DNA from: Chloroflexota bacterium
Lineage (GTDB): Bacteria; Chloroflexota; UBA11872
DNA length: 64,000 nt
Direction of reading: 5' to 3'
NCBI GenBank assembly: GCA_022821905.1
Contig: JAJECS010000022.1
Coordinates: 1-64,000 of the forward strand
Part shown: positions 18,057 through 25,754 of the stretch, piece by piece
Layout of the letters: the number at the start of each line of letters is the position of its first letter
Numbering within the stretch: the stretch's first letter is position 1
Made by a program: the position numbers and the translations under genes
The notes under the pieces: generated by a model
What the model was told of the DNA's origin: nothing
The model's database searches: none
Seen by the model: the letters and a program-made list of their open reading frames with translations, nothing else

Positions 18057-18448
18057 CCTTCTTCTTCGATCGGTGCGTCGGCGTCCAGATACCGCGGGCC
18101 TTGAAAGCCTTCAAGCGCTTTCCGGTCGAGATCCGCTATCACCAGGAGGTCTTTGGTCGAGGACAGGCAGGACTTGAGGATGACGCCTGGATGGAGCCGG
18201 TGGCCCAACAGGGCTGGGTAGCCGTGACGCAGGACTATCGATTCCACCGAGTCGGTGTCACGCGTGAGGCGGTCAGGCAGCACAACGCCTCGGTGTTCTA
18301 TCTCTGGGGCGCAAGCGCGCTGGCCTGGGAGACAACCCGTGTGCTCCTCTGGGCGCTCCCGCGGATGATCGAGCGTGTTCAGGACACTGAGCCGCCGTAC
18401 GTCTATCGAGTCGAGAGAAGCAGCAGGATTCGGGCCGTTTCGCTCTAG
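18053..18448 (+). CDS. VapC45-like PIN-domain toxin
   Basis: 131 aa. The start is TTG 18053, overlapping the antitoxin stop by four bases. Acidic residues at PIN positions are visible: FFFDRC (Asp6), LEDDAWMEPV (about 41-43) and VTQDYRF (Asp about 60). PIN toxins are Mg-dependent ribonucleases cutting tRNA or rRNA. The assignment rests on these acids, the size, the coupling with a DUF433 antitoxin, and resemblance to the VapBC45 pair. The C-terminal part (CLYL-like helix region about 85-115) is not individually diagnostic. Confidence 0.7.
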   Translation: MTFFFDRCVGVQIPRALKAFKRFPVEIRYHQEVFGRGQAGLEDDAWMEPVAQQGWVAVTQDYRFHRVGVTREAVRQHNASVFYLWGASALAWETTRVLLWALPRMIERVQDTEPPYVYRVERSSRIRAVSL

Positions 18449-18451
18449 TCT

Positions 18452-18563
18452 TCAGCCCCGTTCGCGGCCCTCGCGAATTAGGTCGACGATCTCGTCGGTC
18501 GTGAGGTCGAGGTCGATGCCTGCCACGTCGAGCGGGGAACGCGCCGTTGATTCCGGCGTGCTT
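18452..18563 (-). pseudogene. Remnant of a type II antitoxin C-terminus
   Basis: The minus-strand frame ends ARSPLDVAGIDLDLTTDEI followed by VDLIREGRERG and a stop. This resembles the C-terminal toxin-binding tail of small VapB-type antitoxins. Upstream the frame runs straight into a dispersed repeat (18564-18592), so the N-terminal DNA-binding part is lost. Judged by eye only. Confidence 0.35.
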
Positions 18564-18592
18564 CGGTGGCCCGCGCTGCGTGCAGCGTGGGA
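18564..18592. repeat. Partial copy of dispersed repeat family 2
   Basis: 29 bases identical to 1483-1511, the left half of the inverted element near the window start. Here it interrupts an antitoxin-like frame. Confidence 0.7.
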
Positions 18593-18704
18593 TCGGCGCG
18601 ACCGGTCTCGCGAGGGACCTCGAAGCGGTCGCTTGGGTTGTTGTGGAATCTGAGGCATGGCAATGGAAGGCTACGTGCCGCCCGGAGTAATAGGCAAGAT
18701 TCGC

Positions 18705-18739
18705 GTCATTCCCGCGAACGGATACCTCTGCGTAACCCC
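18705..18739. repeat. 35-base composite repeat (GTCATTCCCGCGAA...TGCGTAACCCC)
   Basis: Near-identical to 63110-63144 over 35 bases, with a few substitutions. It is followed at once by the family-1 copy at 18741-18769, so the two elements may form one larger unit. Confidence 0.65.
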
Positions 18740-18740
18740 T

Positions 18741-18769
18741 CCGTCATTCCCGCGGAGGCGGGAATCCAG
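18741..18769. repeat. Dispersed repeat, family 1
   Basis: CCGTCATTCCCGCGGAGGCGGGAATCCAG-type interrupted palindrome, almost identical to 5845-5873. Confidence 0.7.
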
Positions 18770-18905
18770 GCCCGATCAAGCTCGGAATCATCGAGTGCGC
18801 TCAAGAGCGTCTGCCCGCCTGAGTGCACCCCGACGTTTCTTCCAAGGTCAATAATCTGTCCGGCGGCCTGGCATCATGCGCCAACTTGGCTGAAGGACTT
18901 GCGCT

Positions 18906-19739
18906 ATGGACTTGGTTGAATCGCACGTCCACATCTGGACGCTTCGCGACCCACGCTTTGGCAAACACCCAGACTCGGACTTCAAGCCCGACCGCGAGGC
19001 CGCGCCGGAAGACCTATTCGCGGCGCAGGACGAAGTCGGCGGTGTGGCCTGGACGGTGCTGATTCAGCCGCGCTACTACCTCTGGGACAACACATACCTG
19101 GCCCAGGCCGCCGAGGCGCATCCGGATCGATTTGTCGTCGCCGGGCGCGTCGATCCCATGCGTGCCGAAGCGCCGCGGCAGCTCCGGGAGCTCATGCAGC
19201 GGCCCGGCTACCGCGGCATCCGGCTGGCGGCGACTGAGAACCCCGCCACGCGCTGGCTCGACGACCCTTCGCAAGACCCGCTCTGGGAGGCCGCCGCCGA
19301 GGCGCGCGCCACCATCGGGTTGCTCATCCAGTGGCGTCAGCTCCCCCAGGCCGCGGCCATGGCGACGCGGCATCCCGACGTCACGGTCGTGATCGACCAC
19401 CTGGGATTCCCCGACTACGACGATCCGGCCTCGCTGGAGAATCTGCTGGACCTCGCCCGTTTGCCCAACGTCTACGTCAAGCTCTCGGGCTATCCCCACA
19501 ACACCGGCGACGCCTATCCCTACCTGCGCGCCCGGCCCTTCATCGAGCGCGTACTCGGCGCGTTCGGGGCCTCGCGCGTCATGTGGGGCAGCGACTGGCC
19601 GGTCTGTCTCGCCCACGCGACCTACGGCCAGGCGTTCAGGTCCGCCTGGGGGCTGCCGGGGCTGACCGACGACGACCGCGACTGGATATTCAGCAAGACT
19701 GCGCGCGCCGCTTGGCGCATCCCGGACGGACGGGCCTGA
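18906..19739 (+). CDS. Amidohydrolase 2 family protein (lactonase/decarboxylase-like)
   Basis: 277 aa. N-terminal SHVHIW (metal-site HxH), central VIDHLGFPDYDD, and GSDWPVCLAHATY near the C terminus with the metal Asp are typical of the Amidohydro_2 barrel. That group includes L-fucono-1,5-lactonase and 2-pyrone-4,6-dicarboxylate lactonase. The substrate is probably a sugar lactone or aromatic-derived lactone, but this is inference. Start ATG 18906. A strong convergent terminator follows the stop. Confidence 0.8.
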   Translation: MDLVESHVHIWTLRDPRFGKHPDSDFKPDREAAPEDLFAAQDEVGGVAWTVLIQPRYYLWDNTYLAQAAEAHPDRFVVAGRVDPMRAEAPRQLRELMQRPGYRGIRLAATENPATRWLDDPSQDPLWEAAAEARATIGLLIQWRQLPQAAAMATRHPDVTVVIDHLGFPDYDDPASLENLLDLARLPNVYVKLSGYPHNTGDAYPYLRARPFIERVLGAFGASRVMWGSDWPVCLAHATYGQAFRSAWGLPGLTDDDRDWIFSKTARAAWRIPDGRA

Positions 19740-19748
19740 GTTAAAGAA

Positions 19749-19787
19749 ATCCGGGTGCAAGGCCGGGCGGAGGCCTTGCACCCGGAT
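19749..19787 (-). terminator. Perfect 16-bp stem terminator between convergent genes
   Basis: The arm ATCCGGGTGCAAGGCC and its exact reverse complement are separated by seven bases. On the minus strand the stem is followed by a T-rich run (TTTCTTTAA), so it best serves thioredoxin; it can also stop the facing amidohydrolase transcript. Confidence 0.8.
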
Positions 19788-19804
19788 GAAGTCCGGGAAA
19801 GCGC

Positions 19805-20152
19805 CTAGGCGGGCTGGAGGTGACCCTCCAACTGTTCCCGCAGGTGCCTTTCCGGCGGGACGCCCACCACTCGATCGACTTCCTGGCCGTTCCGGAAGAG
19901 GATCAGCGTCGGGATGCCGCGAACGCCGTGCTTATTCGGCGCGTCGGGGCTGGCGTCCACGTCCACCTTCACGAACTTCAAGCGTCCAGCGAACTCGCCG
20001 GCCAGCTTCTCGAACATCGGCGCGAGCATACGACACGGTGCGCACCATTCAGCCCAGAAATCGACGATCACGAGGCCGTCGGCCTCGAGGACTTCCTGTT
20101 GGAAGTCGGCGTCGGTTGCGTGGGTCAGGTTGTCCGCCGTGTCGGCGACCAT
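19805..20152 (-). CDS. trxA: Thioredoxin
   Basis: 115 aa. The active site WCAPC (residues 37-41 region) lies within VDFWAEWCAPCRML. The cis-proline is in GIPTLILFRNG, and VDVDASPD is also typical. It is a general disulfide reductant. ATG 20152 has AGGGG six bases upstream. An in-frame GTG at 20188 would add 12 residues that do not look like thioredoxin. Transcription probably ends at the perfect hairpin 19749-19787. Confidence 0.93.
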   Translation of the reverse strand: MVADTADNLTHATDADFQQEVLEADGLVIVDFWAEWCAPCRMLAPMFEKLAGEFAGRLKFVKVDVDASPDAPNKHGVRGIPTLILFRNGQEVDRVVGVPPERHLREQLEGHLQPA

Positions 20153-20315
20153 GGCTCGCCCCTGAGGGGAGGTGAGATATCCAAGCACCCCAACTTTAGG
20201 CCGGGCCGGCGGCTGCGTCGGTCGGAATCGTCACAAAAGCCGACGGCATTCATGCGACTTCACAGCAGGCGGCGGTGCCGGAACGCCGGCCGGCACTCGG
20301 CCGGACGGCGCCGAG

Positions 20316-20540
20316 CTACTCGATCTTGATCTGCTCGGCTGAAGAGGCCTGACGCTCCGACGGATCGAGCGTGTGGATGCCGGCGTCCAGGACCTCGCGC
20401 AGGCTCAGCAGCACCTCGCGGACGGCGCCGCGCATGTGGCCCGTCGCCTTGCCCATCCCTATGTGCGGCCGGTCGATCTCTATCGTGATGCGAAGGGGTA
20501 CGCCGTGCCGCTCGGCCCCGTTCGCTGCGCTTTCAGTCAT
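20316..20540 (-). CDS. Small hypothetical protein
   Basis: 74 aa. I do not recognise it. The centre LRITIEIDRPHIGMG reads as a beta strand, and AVREVLLSLREVLDAGIHTL as an amphipathic helix. The gene seems real because a TATACT -10 (20579-20584, minus) lies about 40 bases upstream of its ATG, and AGGGG precedes the start. It ends 127 bases before the thioredoxin start and may be in the same transcript. Confidence 0.5.
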   Translation of the reverse strand: MTESAANGAERHGVPLRITIEIDRPHIGMGKATGHMRGAVREVLLSLREVLDAGIHTLDPSERQASSAEQIKIE

Positions 20541-20578
20541 GGTCGCGCGCCCCTCGTTCGAGTGCGTCCCGTCTCGCA

Positions 20579-20584
20579 GTATAT
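20579..20584 (-). promoter_or_regulatory. -10-like TATACT upstream of the 74-aa gene
   Basis: On the minus strand the hexamer is TATACT, 39 bases ahead of ATG 20540. It is the same hexamer seen before 7665 and within the pdhA leader. Confidence 0.45.
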
Positions 20585-20625
20585 GACCCGACCGCGGCCC
20601 GGCGGCCTCGCGTGACTGACTGGGA

Positions 20626-21111
20626 TTACGCCTGCGTCGCCGGCGTCGCGCTGGCGACCGCCTCGCCGCAGTAGGCGCAGAATCGAGAGTCGGCGCGAAT
20701 GATGCGGCCGCAGGTCTCGCAGACCGTCTCCAGCGGCAGGCGCTCGCCGCAGTTCACGCAGAACCGGGCGTCCCAGGGATTGGACGCGCCGCACGTGCCG
20801 CAGCCGCGATCGACGGTGCCGCTCGCCGCCGGCGAGGCGCCCGTCCCGCGCGGGGCGGACTGGGCGCGGGCCCGCCGCAGCATCGCCACCTCCAGGCCAA
20901 GAATCTCCGCCACCGCGTCCAGGTCGTTGTCCGGCACGTGCAGGATCTTGCCCGTCTCGACGTCGCTCACCCACGGGCGGTCGCGGTCGATGCGGCTCGC
21001 CAGCTCGGCCTGCGTCAGGTGCTTGCGCTTGCGGGCGCCGAACAGCATCGCGCCCAGGGCGCCACGGTCGATATCGCGAAACGCTCGCTTTTGCAGCTTG
21101 CGCCGCACCAT
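20626..21111 (-). CDS. XRE-family HTH protein with double zinc ribbon
   Basis: 161 aa. Residues 15-72 are a Cro/CI-type helix-turn-helix (ARKRKHLTQAELASRIDRDR). Residues 100-155 hold two zinc ribbons, C-x2-C ... C-x2-C each (CGTCGAS, FCVNCGE, CETCGR, FCAYCGE). It is a cytoplasmic DNA-binding regulator with a C-terminal zinc module for protein or nucleic-acid contacts; its target is unknown. The nearest divergent region upstream is short. Confidence 0.8.
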   Translation of the reverse strand: MVRRKLQKRAFRDIDRGALGAMLFGARKRKHLTQAELASRIDRDRPWVSDVETGKILHVPDNDLDAVAEILGLEVAMLRRARAQSAPRGTGASPAASGTVDRGCGTCGASNPWDARFCVNCGERLPLETVCETCGRIIRADSRFCAYCGEAVASATPATQA

Positions 21112-21239
21112 GCACCTCGCTGAAGCCCCGCCGTTCGCGGGGGCGGAATGCTAGCACGCCCCACATCCACCGTCTATGGGATTTGGGAACAAAATCACTG
21201 CCGCCCTTCTGCGGTGGACCACATTGCGTCAAATTGTTC

Positions 21240-22409
21240 CTACAACCGATCATCCCCGTGGGCCACGAACCGGGCCGCCGCCAGCGCTCCCAGGACCATC
21301 AGCGCCCCGATCAGCAGGAAGACGCGGTCCAGCCCCAGCCACTCGCCCAGCACGCCCGCGCTCACGGGACCGAGAAACATGCCCAGCGCGTAGACGCCCT
21401 GAAACACGCCCATCGCCGTGGCTCGCTCGGCGGGGGCCGCGCGCTCGATGCTGTGCGCCATCAGCGCCGGAAACACCAGACCGCGCCCGAATCCCCCGAT
21501 CCCCTGCACGAATGTGAGCACCGCCAGGTTCGGCAGAATCGGAATCAGAAGACTCGATATCGCTGTCAGCAGAAACCCGAACACGGCGGCCAGACGGCCG
21601 TCCAGCCGCGCTCCGGCCACGACCAGGACCAGCGCGCCGATGCCGTTGGCCGTGACGGCGACGGTCCCGAGCAACCCGAGGTCGAAGTTGCTCGCGCCGA
21701 GCGAATCCGCCCACAGCGGCACGAAGGCGAACGTCAGGCCAAACTGGGCGTATTGCAGCAGAGCGGCCAGCGCCGCGGCCACCAGGGTGCTGCGTTGCGT
21801 GCCCGCGCGCGCCAGCGTCTGAACCCGCGGCGGCTGTTCTTGCGGAGCGCGGGCGTGATCCGGCAGCGGCAGCAGAACCACCACCCCGGCCAAGCCGAGC
21901 CCGACGGCGATCCAGAACGTGGTGGCAACCGTGCTGGCCTCGGCCACCGCGCCGCCGATCAGCATGATCACGACCTGACTGGCCGCGCTCAGCCCCACCG
22001 CGATGCCGGTCGCCCGGGCCACCATCCTGCTGGGAAAGAACTCGGCCAGGTGCACCGAGGCGATCACGAAGGTCGACGCGCCCAGGCCGGTCACCGCCCG
22101 CCCGACGACCAGCAGCCAGGCCACGGGCGAGAGCGCCAGTGCCGCCGCCCCCGCCGCGTTGGCCAGCATGCCGCCAATCAAGAACGGCTTGCGGAGCGCC
22201 GCGCGGTCCGACCACACCCCGATTGGAATGCGCAAGAGGAGCTGTGTCAGGCCGTAAGCGCCCACCACCAGCCCGACCATCCCCAGCGACGCCCCCAGGT
22301 CGCGCGCATACGTCGGCAGCACGGGCACGTAGACGTAGAGCGACATCCAGAAGAGCACGTGGGCGGCGATGGCGAGGGCGCGGTGGGTGCGAGCGGGTGC
22401 GCGCATCAC
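21240..22409 (-). CDS. Major facilitator superfamily transporter
   Basis: 389 aa, 12 predicted hydrophobic segments. The loop 2-3 motif of MFS exporters appears as IPIGVWSDRAALRKPFLIGG (about residues 60-79), the family G-x3-D-R pattern. Such drug-efflux-type permeases move small molecules against protons; the substrate is unknown. The gene follows the LysM-protein gene by 22 bases on the same strand, so they probably share a transcript. Confidence 0.85.
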   Translation of the reverse strand: MMRAPARTHRALAIAAHVLFWMSLYVYVPVLPTYARDLGASLGMVGLVVGAYGLTQLLLRIPIGVWSDRAALRKPFLIGGMLANAAGAAALALSPVAWLLVVGRAVTGLGASTFVIASVHLAEFFPSRMVARATGIAVGLSAASQVVIMLIGGAVAEASTVATTFWIAVGLGLAGVVVLLPLPDHARAPQEQPPRVQTLARAGTQRSTLVAAALAALLQYAQFGLTFAFVPLWADSLGASNFDLGLLGTVAVTANGIGALVLVVAGARLDGRLAAVFGFLLTAISSLLIPILPNLAVLTFVQGIGGFGRGLVFPALMAHSIERAAPAERATAMGVFQGVYALGMFLGPVSAGVLGEWLGLDRVFLLIGALMVLGALAAARFVAHGDDRL

Positions 22410-22431
22410 TCGGTGGACGCCGCGCGCGCGG

Positions 22432-22851
22432 CTATTCCGACGGAATGGTGATCTGCTGACCGATCTGCAGGCTGTCCGGATTTACCAGCCGGTTGGCTTG
22501 CACGAGATCCTCCACCGTCAATCCGAATCGCCCCGCGATGCCGGACAGCGTGTCGCCGGCCTGCACCGTGTAGACGAATGGCGTAGGGGTCGGCGTGGGT
22601 CGCGCCACCGGCGTCGCCGTCGGGGTGGGGTTGGGCGTCGGGGTCGCGATGACCTCTTCGTACGCCCGGTTGACATCGTCGATGATGGCCGTCGGGCTCA
22701 CCACCGGCGACTGCGTCGGCACGGGCTCGGCCGTGCCGGGATCTTCCGGCCGGAGCAGCAGGAACCACAGCAGGAATACCAGAAACGCCACCACCAGCAT
22801 GCCGACGAAGAGTTCGCTGCCGCGTCCTACCGTTCGGTCCGAGTCCTGCAT
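22432..22851 (-). CDS. Membrane-anchored LysM-domain protein
   Basis: 139 aa. A transmembrane helix (about residues 14-34) is followed by a Thr/Pro-rich spacer (about 40-90). One LysM domain lies at the C terminus (YTVQAGDTLSGIAGRFGL...IGQQITIP). LysM binds N-acetylglucosamine-containing glycans such as peptidoglycan. No catalytic domain is attached, so it may be a structural or wall-binding anchor. It is flanked by the nucleotide-sugar dehydrogenase upstream and the MFS gene downstream, all on the minus strand. Confidence 0.85.
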   Translation of the reverse strand: MQDSDRTVGRGSELFVGMLVVAFLVFLLWFLLLRPEDPGTAEPVPTQSPVVSPTAIIDDVNRAYEEVIATPTPNPTPTATPVARPTPTPTPFVYTVQAGDTLSGIAGRFGLTVEDLVQANRLVNPDSLQIGQQITIPSE

Positions 22852-22932
22852 GCGCCGCCTGGCCTAGGGGGCCGCCGCGTGGGGCGGGTTTGGGCGCGGG
22901 GCTGGCAGCCGCGGCCGTCGCCGCATCGCCGC

Positions 22933-24258
22933 CTACGCGCCGCTGGCCACGGAGGCCATCGTCTCGTGCGCCGACGCTCGCGGCGAGCGGCCCATGGCGT
23001 AGTAGGCGAACCCAAGCTGGGCCATGCGCGCGGGGTCGTGCATGTTGCGGCCGTCCACCAGCACGTTTCCGTGCATCGCCGCCCGCATCGCGGCCCAGTC
23101 CAGCTCCCGGAACTCGTTCCACTCCGTGGTGATGAGCACCGCGTCGGCGCTCTGCGCCGCCTCGAGCGGCGACGCCGTCAGCGTCATGCGGTCGCCGAGC
23201 TCCTCCAGCGCCCGCGGCCCGGCGACCGGATCGTAGGCGCGCACCTCGGCCCCTTCGCCCGTGAGCAGGTGGATGATGTCCACCGCCGGGGCGTCGCGCA
23301 CGTCGTCGGTGTTCGGCTTGAACGAGAGGCCCAGCACCGCGACCGTCCGGCCGCGCAGATCGCCCAGCCCATCGCGCAGCTTTCGCACCGCCGAATGCCG
23401 TGCGTCCCGATTGATTTCCATGACGGCGCGCAGGAGCTGCGGGTGGCAGCCGTGCACGAGGGCCATATGTTCAAGGGCGCGCACGTCCTTCGGGAAGCAG
23501 CTTCCGCCCCAGCCGATGCCGGCGTTCAGATAGCCCCGCCCCACCCGGCGATCAAGCTCCATGCCGTGCCCAACGACCTCGACGTCCGCGCCCAGCGCCT
23601 CGCAGATCGCGCCCATTTCATTGATGAACGAGATGCGCGTGGCCAGAAAGGCGTTCGAGGCGTACTTGATCATCTCGGCGGTGCGCAGGTCCGTGATGAT
23701 GATGGGGCAGTCGAAGGTCCGGTACAGCTCGGCCACGCGCCGCGCCGCCGATTCGTCGCCCGAGCCGATCACGACCCGATCCGGCTTGAGAAAGTCCTGG
23801 ATCGCCGACCCCTCGCGCTGGAACTCCGGATTGGAGACCACCGGAAAGTCGTCGACTCCGTGCTCCCGCAGGATGCGCGAAATCAGGTCCCCCGTGCCCA
23901 GGGGCACGGTGCTCTTGGTGACGATCGTCGCCCCGGTCGTCATGCGAGGCGCGAGAGACGAAACAGCTGCGTCGACGCCCGCCAGGCTGGCCTCGCCGGC
24001 GGCGCCGGTCGGCGTATCGACGGCAATGAAAATGAACTCGCGACCGGGAATCGCCTCGTCGTAGTCGGTCGAGAATCGCAGCCGGCCCGCGCGCACGCCG
24101 CGATCGATCAGCGTCTCCAGGCCCGGCTCGTAGATTGGCACGCGGCCGGCCCGCAGCGACTCGATCTTCGCCTCGTTGATGTCCAGGCACGTCACCTCGT
24201 GCCCAAGGTCGGCGAAACACGCGCCAACGGTCAGCCCCACATAGCCCGTGCCCACCAC
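22933..24258 (-). CDS. UDP-glucose/GDP-mannose 6-dehydrogenase
   Basis: 441 aa from GTG 24258. NAD-binding GTGYVGLTVG, the Thr-Pro motif VDTPTG, the catalytic cysteine in GWGGSCFPKD (about 255) and LGLSFKPNTDDVRDAP are complete. It makes UDP-glucuronate or GDP-mannuronate for envelope polysaccharide. The GTG start truncates the first beta strand. The frame upstream gives LSTLSV before VGTGYVGL, and AGGAG lies eight bases before an in-frame CTG at 24273, so CTG is the probable true start; a TGA closes the frame just upstream. No ATG/GTG/TTG restores the full fold. Confidence 0.9.
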   Translation of the reverse strand: MVGTGYVGLTVGACFADLGHEVTCLDINEAKIESLRAGRVPIYEPGLETLIDRGVRAGRLRFSTDYDEAIPGREFIFIAVDTPTGAAGEASLAGVDAAVSSLAPRMTTGATIVTKSTVPLGTGDLISRILREHGVDDFPVVSNPEFQREGSAIQDFLKPDRVVIGSGDESAARRVAELYRTFDCPIIITDLRTAEMIKYASNAFLATRISFINEMGAICEALGADVEVVGHGMELDRRVGRGYLNAGIGWGGSCFPKDVRALEHMALVHGCHPQLLRAVMEINRDARHSAVRKLRDGLGDLRGRTVAVLGLSFKPNTDDVRDAPAVDIIHLLTGEGAEVRAYDPVAGPRALEELGDRMTLTASPLEAAQSADAVLITTEWNEFRELDWAAMRAAMHGNVLVDGRNMHDPARMAQLGFAYYAMGRSPRASAHETMASVASGA

Positions 24259-24430
24259 CGATAGCGTGCTCAGGGGTCGTGCTCCTCACGCCGGCCAGCG
24301 CCGGCACGTCGACTCGCGTCCCCAAGTTTAGTAGGCCCGCGGCGACTTGGACCGGCGACGCCTGGAATTGGGGCGGGCGCGGTGCGATACGCTCGCCGCC
24401 TGCCGGGAGCAACCGACATCGGGACCGGTG

Positions 24431-25636
24431 TTGAGCGGACCGCACGTGCATGACTTCCTAGAGACGCTGACGTGCAGCGCTTGCGAGCGCGCGCACGACC
24501 CGCGCCAGGTCCACACGGTCTGCGAGGAGTGTGGCCAGTCGCTGCTCCCGCGCTACGACCTGCGCCGGGTCGCGCGCGCGGTTTCGCCGGACGAGGTGGC
24601 CCGCCGGCCGCGAGGCATCTGGCGCTTTCGTGAGCTCCTGCCGCCGGTGGCGGCGGGTGCCGGAGCCGATCTCGGCGCGGGCGATACGCCGCTGCTGCCC
24701 TTGCGGCGGCTGGGAGACCGGCTCGGCATGCCCCATCTCTGGCTGAAAGAGGAGGGCGCAAATCCGACGGGTACGTTCAAGGCCCGCGGGGCCGCCGTTG
24801 GGGTCGCCGCCGCCGCGGCCCTTGGCGTGCGCGAGCTGGCCATTCCCACGGCGGGCAACGCCGGCAGCGCCTGGGCGGCCTACAGCGCCGCCGCCGGCCT
24901 GCCGATTCACGTGGTGATGCCGGTTGACACGCCGTCTCCGATCAAGGCGGAATGCGCCGCCTACGGCGCCGAGGTCACCGAGGTCGACGGCCTCATCAGC
25001 GACGCCGCGGGGATCGTGGGCGAGCGCGCCGCGCGCTCCGGTTGGTTTGACGCCTCCACCATGCGCGAGCCCTACCGCGTGGAGGGCAAGAAGACCATGG
25101 GGCTCGAGATCGCCGAAGCGTTCGGCTGGAAACCGCCGGACGCCGTGCTCTACCCCACGGGCGGCGGCGTGGGACTCATCGGCATCTGGAAAGCCATGCG
25201 CGAGCTTGACGAGATGGGCTGGCTCAGAGGTCCGCCGCCGCGATTGATCGCCGTCCAGGCCGCCGGATGCGCCGCCATCGTGGACGCGTGGGAAGCGGGC
25301 GCGGCGACGGCCGAGCGTGTGGCCGATGCCCACACGGTCGCGCCCGGGCTGCGGGTGCCGCTGCCCTTCGCCCATGCCCTGGTGCTGCGGGCCATTCGCG
25401 AGACGGGTGGAACGGCCGTGGCCGTCGGTGACGACGAGCTCATGGCGGCCATGTCGGAGATTGCCGAGAGCGAAGGCGTTTTCGCCTGTCCCGAGGGCGC
25501 CGCGCTGCTGCCGGCGCTGCGGCGGCTGCTCGATCGCGGCGACCTTGCGCGCGACGCCTCCGTCGTGCTCCTCAACACCGGCAACGCGCTGAAGTACACG
25601 GACCTCATGCACGCGCCCAGCGGGCGTGCCGCGTGA
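24431..25636 (+). CDS. thrC: Threonine synthase
   Basis: About 401 aa. An N-terminal zinc ribbon (CSAC ... CEEC) is typical of the threonine-synthase branch with this extra domain. PLP lysine region: EGANPTGTFKARGA; phosphate loop: PTGGGVGLIG; further PTAGNAGSAWAAYSA. It converts O-phosphohomoserine to threonine. The start is uncertain: TTG 24431 and GTG 24446 are both in frame, and ATG 24347 would add about 28 residues before the zinc ribbon that do not look conserved. It is divergent from the nucleotide-sugar dehydrogenase. Confidence 0.85.
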   Translation: MSGPHVHDFLETLTCSACERAHDPRQVHTVCEECGQSLLPRYDLRRVARAVSPDEVARRPRGIWRFRELLPPVAAGAGADLGAGDTPLLPLRRLGDRLGMPHLWLKEEGANPTGTFKARGAAVGVAAAAALGVRELAIPTAGNAGSAWAAYSAAAGLPIHVVMPVDTPSPIKAECAAYGAEVTEVDGLISDAAGIVGERAARSGWFDASTMREPYRVEGKKTMGLEIAEAFGWKPPDAVLYPTGGGVGLIGIWKAMRELDEMGWLRGPPPRLIAVQAAGCAAIVDAWEAGAATAERVADAHTVAPGLRVPLPFAHALVLRAIRETGGTAVAVGDDELMAAMSEIAESEGVFACPEGAALLPALRRLLDRGDLARDASVVLLNTGNALKYTDLMHAPSGRAA

Positions 25637-25657
25637 CAAGCCCGGTGCGTGCCCCTT

Positions 25658-25709
25658 CCGTCATTCCCGCGAAGAGCCTGCCCCGTACTCGATACGGGGC
25701 GGGAATCCA
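25658..25709. repeat. Dispersed repeat, family 1, long form
   Basis: Outer ends CCGTCATTCCCGC and GCGGGAATCCA match the copies at 5845 and 18741. The middle carries an extra palindrome (CCCCGTACTCGATACGGGG). It lies between threonine synthase and the next gene. Confidence 0.7.
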
Positions 25710-25754
25710 CCCCACGGACAACCCCGAGTCGCCCTGGGTTCTGCAAGAGCCTTC

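Larger units (their letters stand above)
18449..18905. other. Gene-poor stretch with repeats and an antitoxin remnant
   Basis: No intact gene is seen here. It contains a broken antitoxin C-terminus (18452-18563, minus), a partial family-2 repeat (18564-18592), the 35-base composite repeat (18705-18739) and a family-1 repeat (18741-18769). The clustering of repeat pieces after a toxin-antitoxin pair suggests repeated insertion and decay. Confidence 0.6.
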
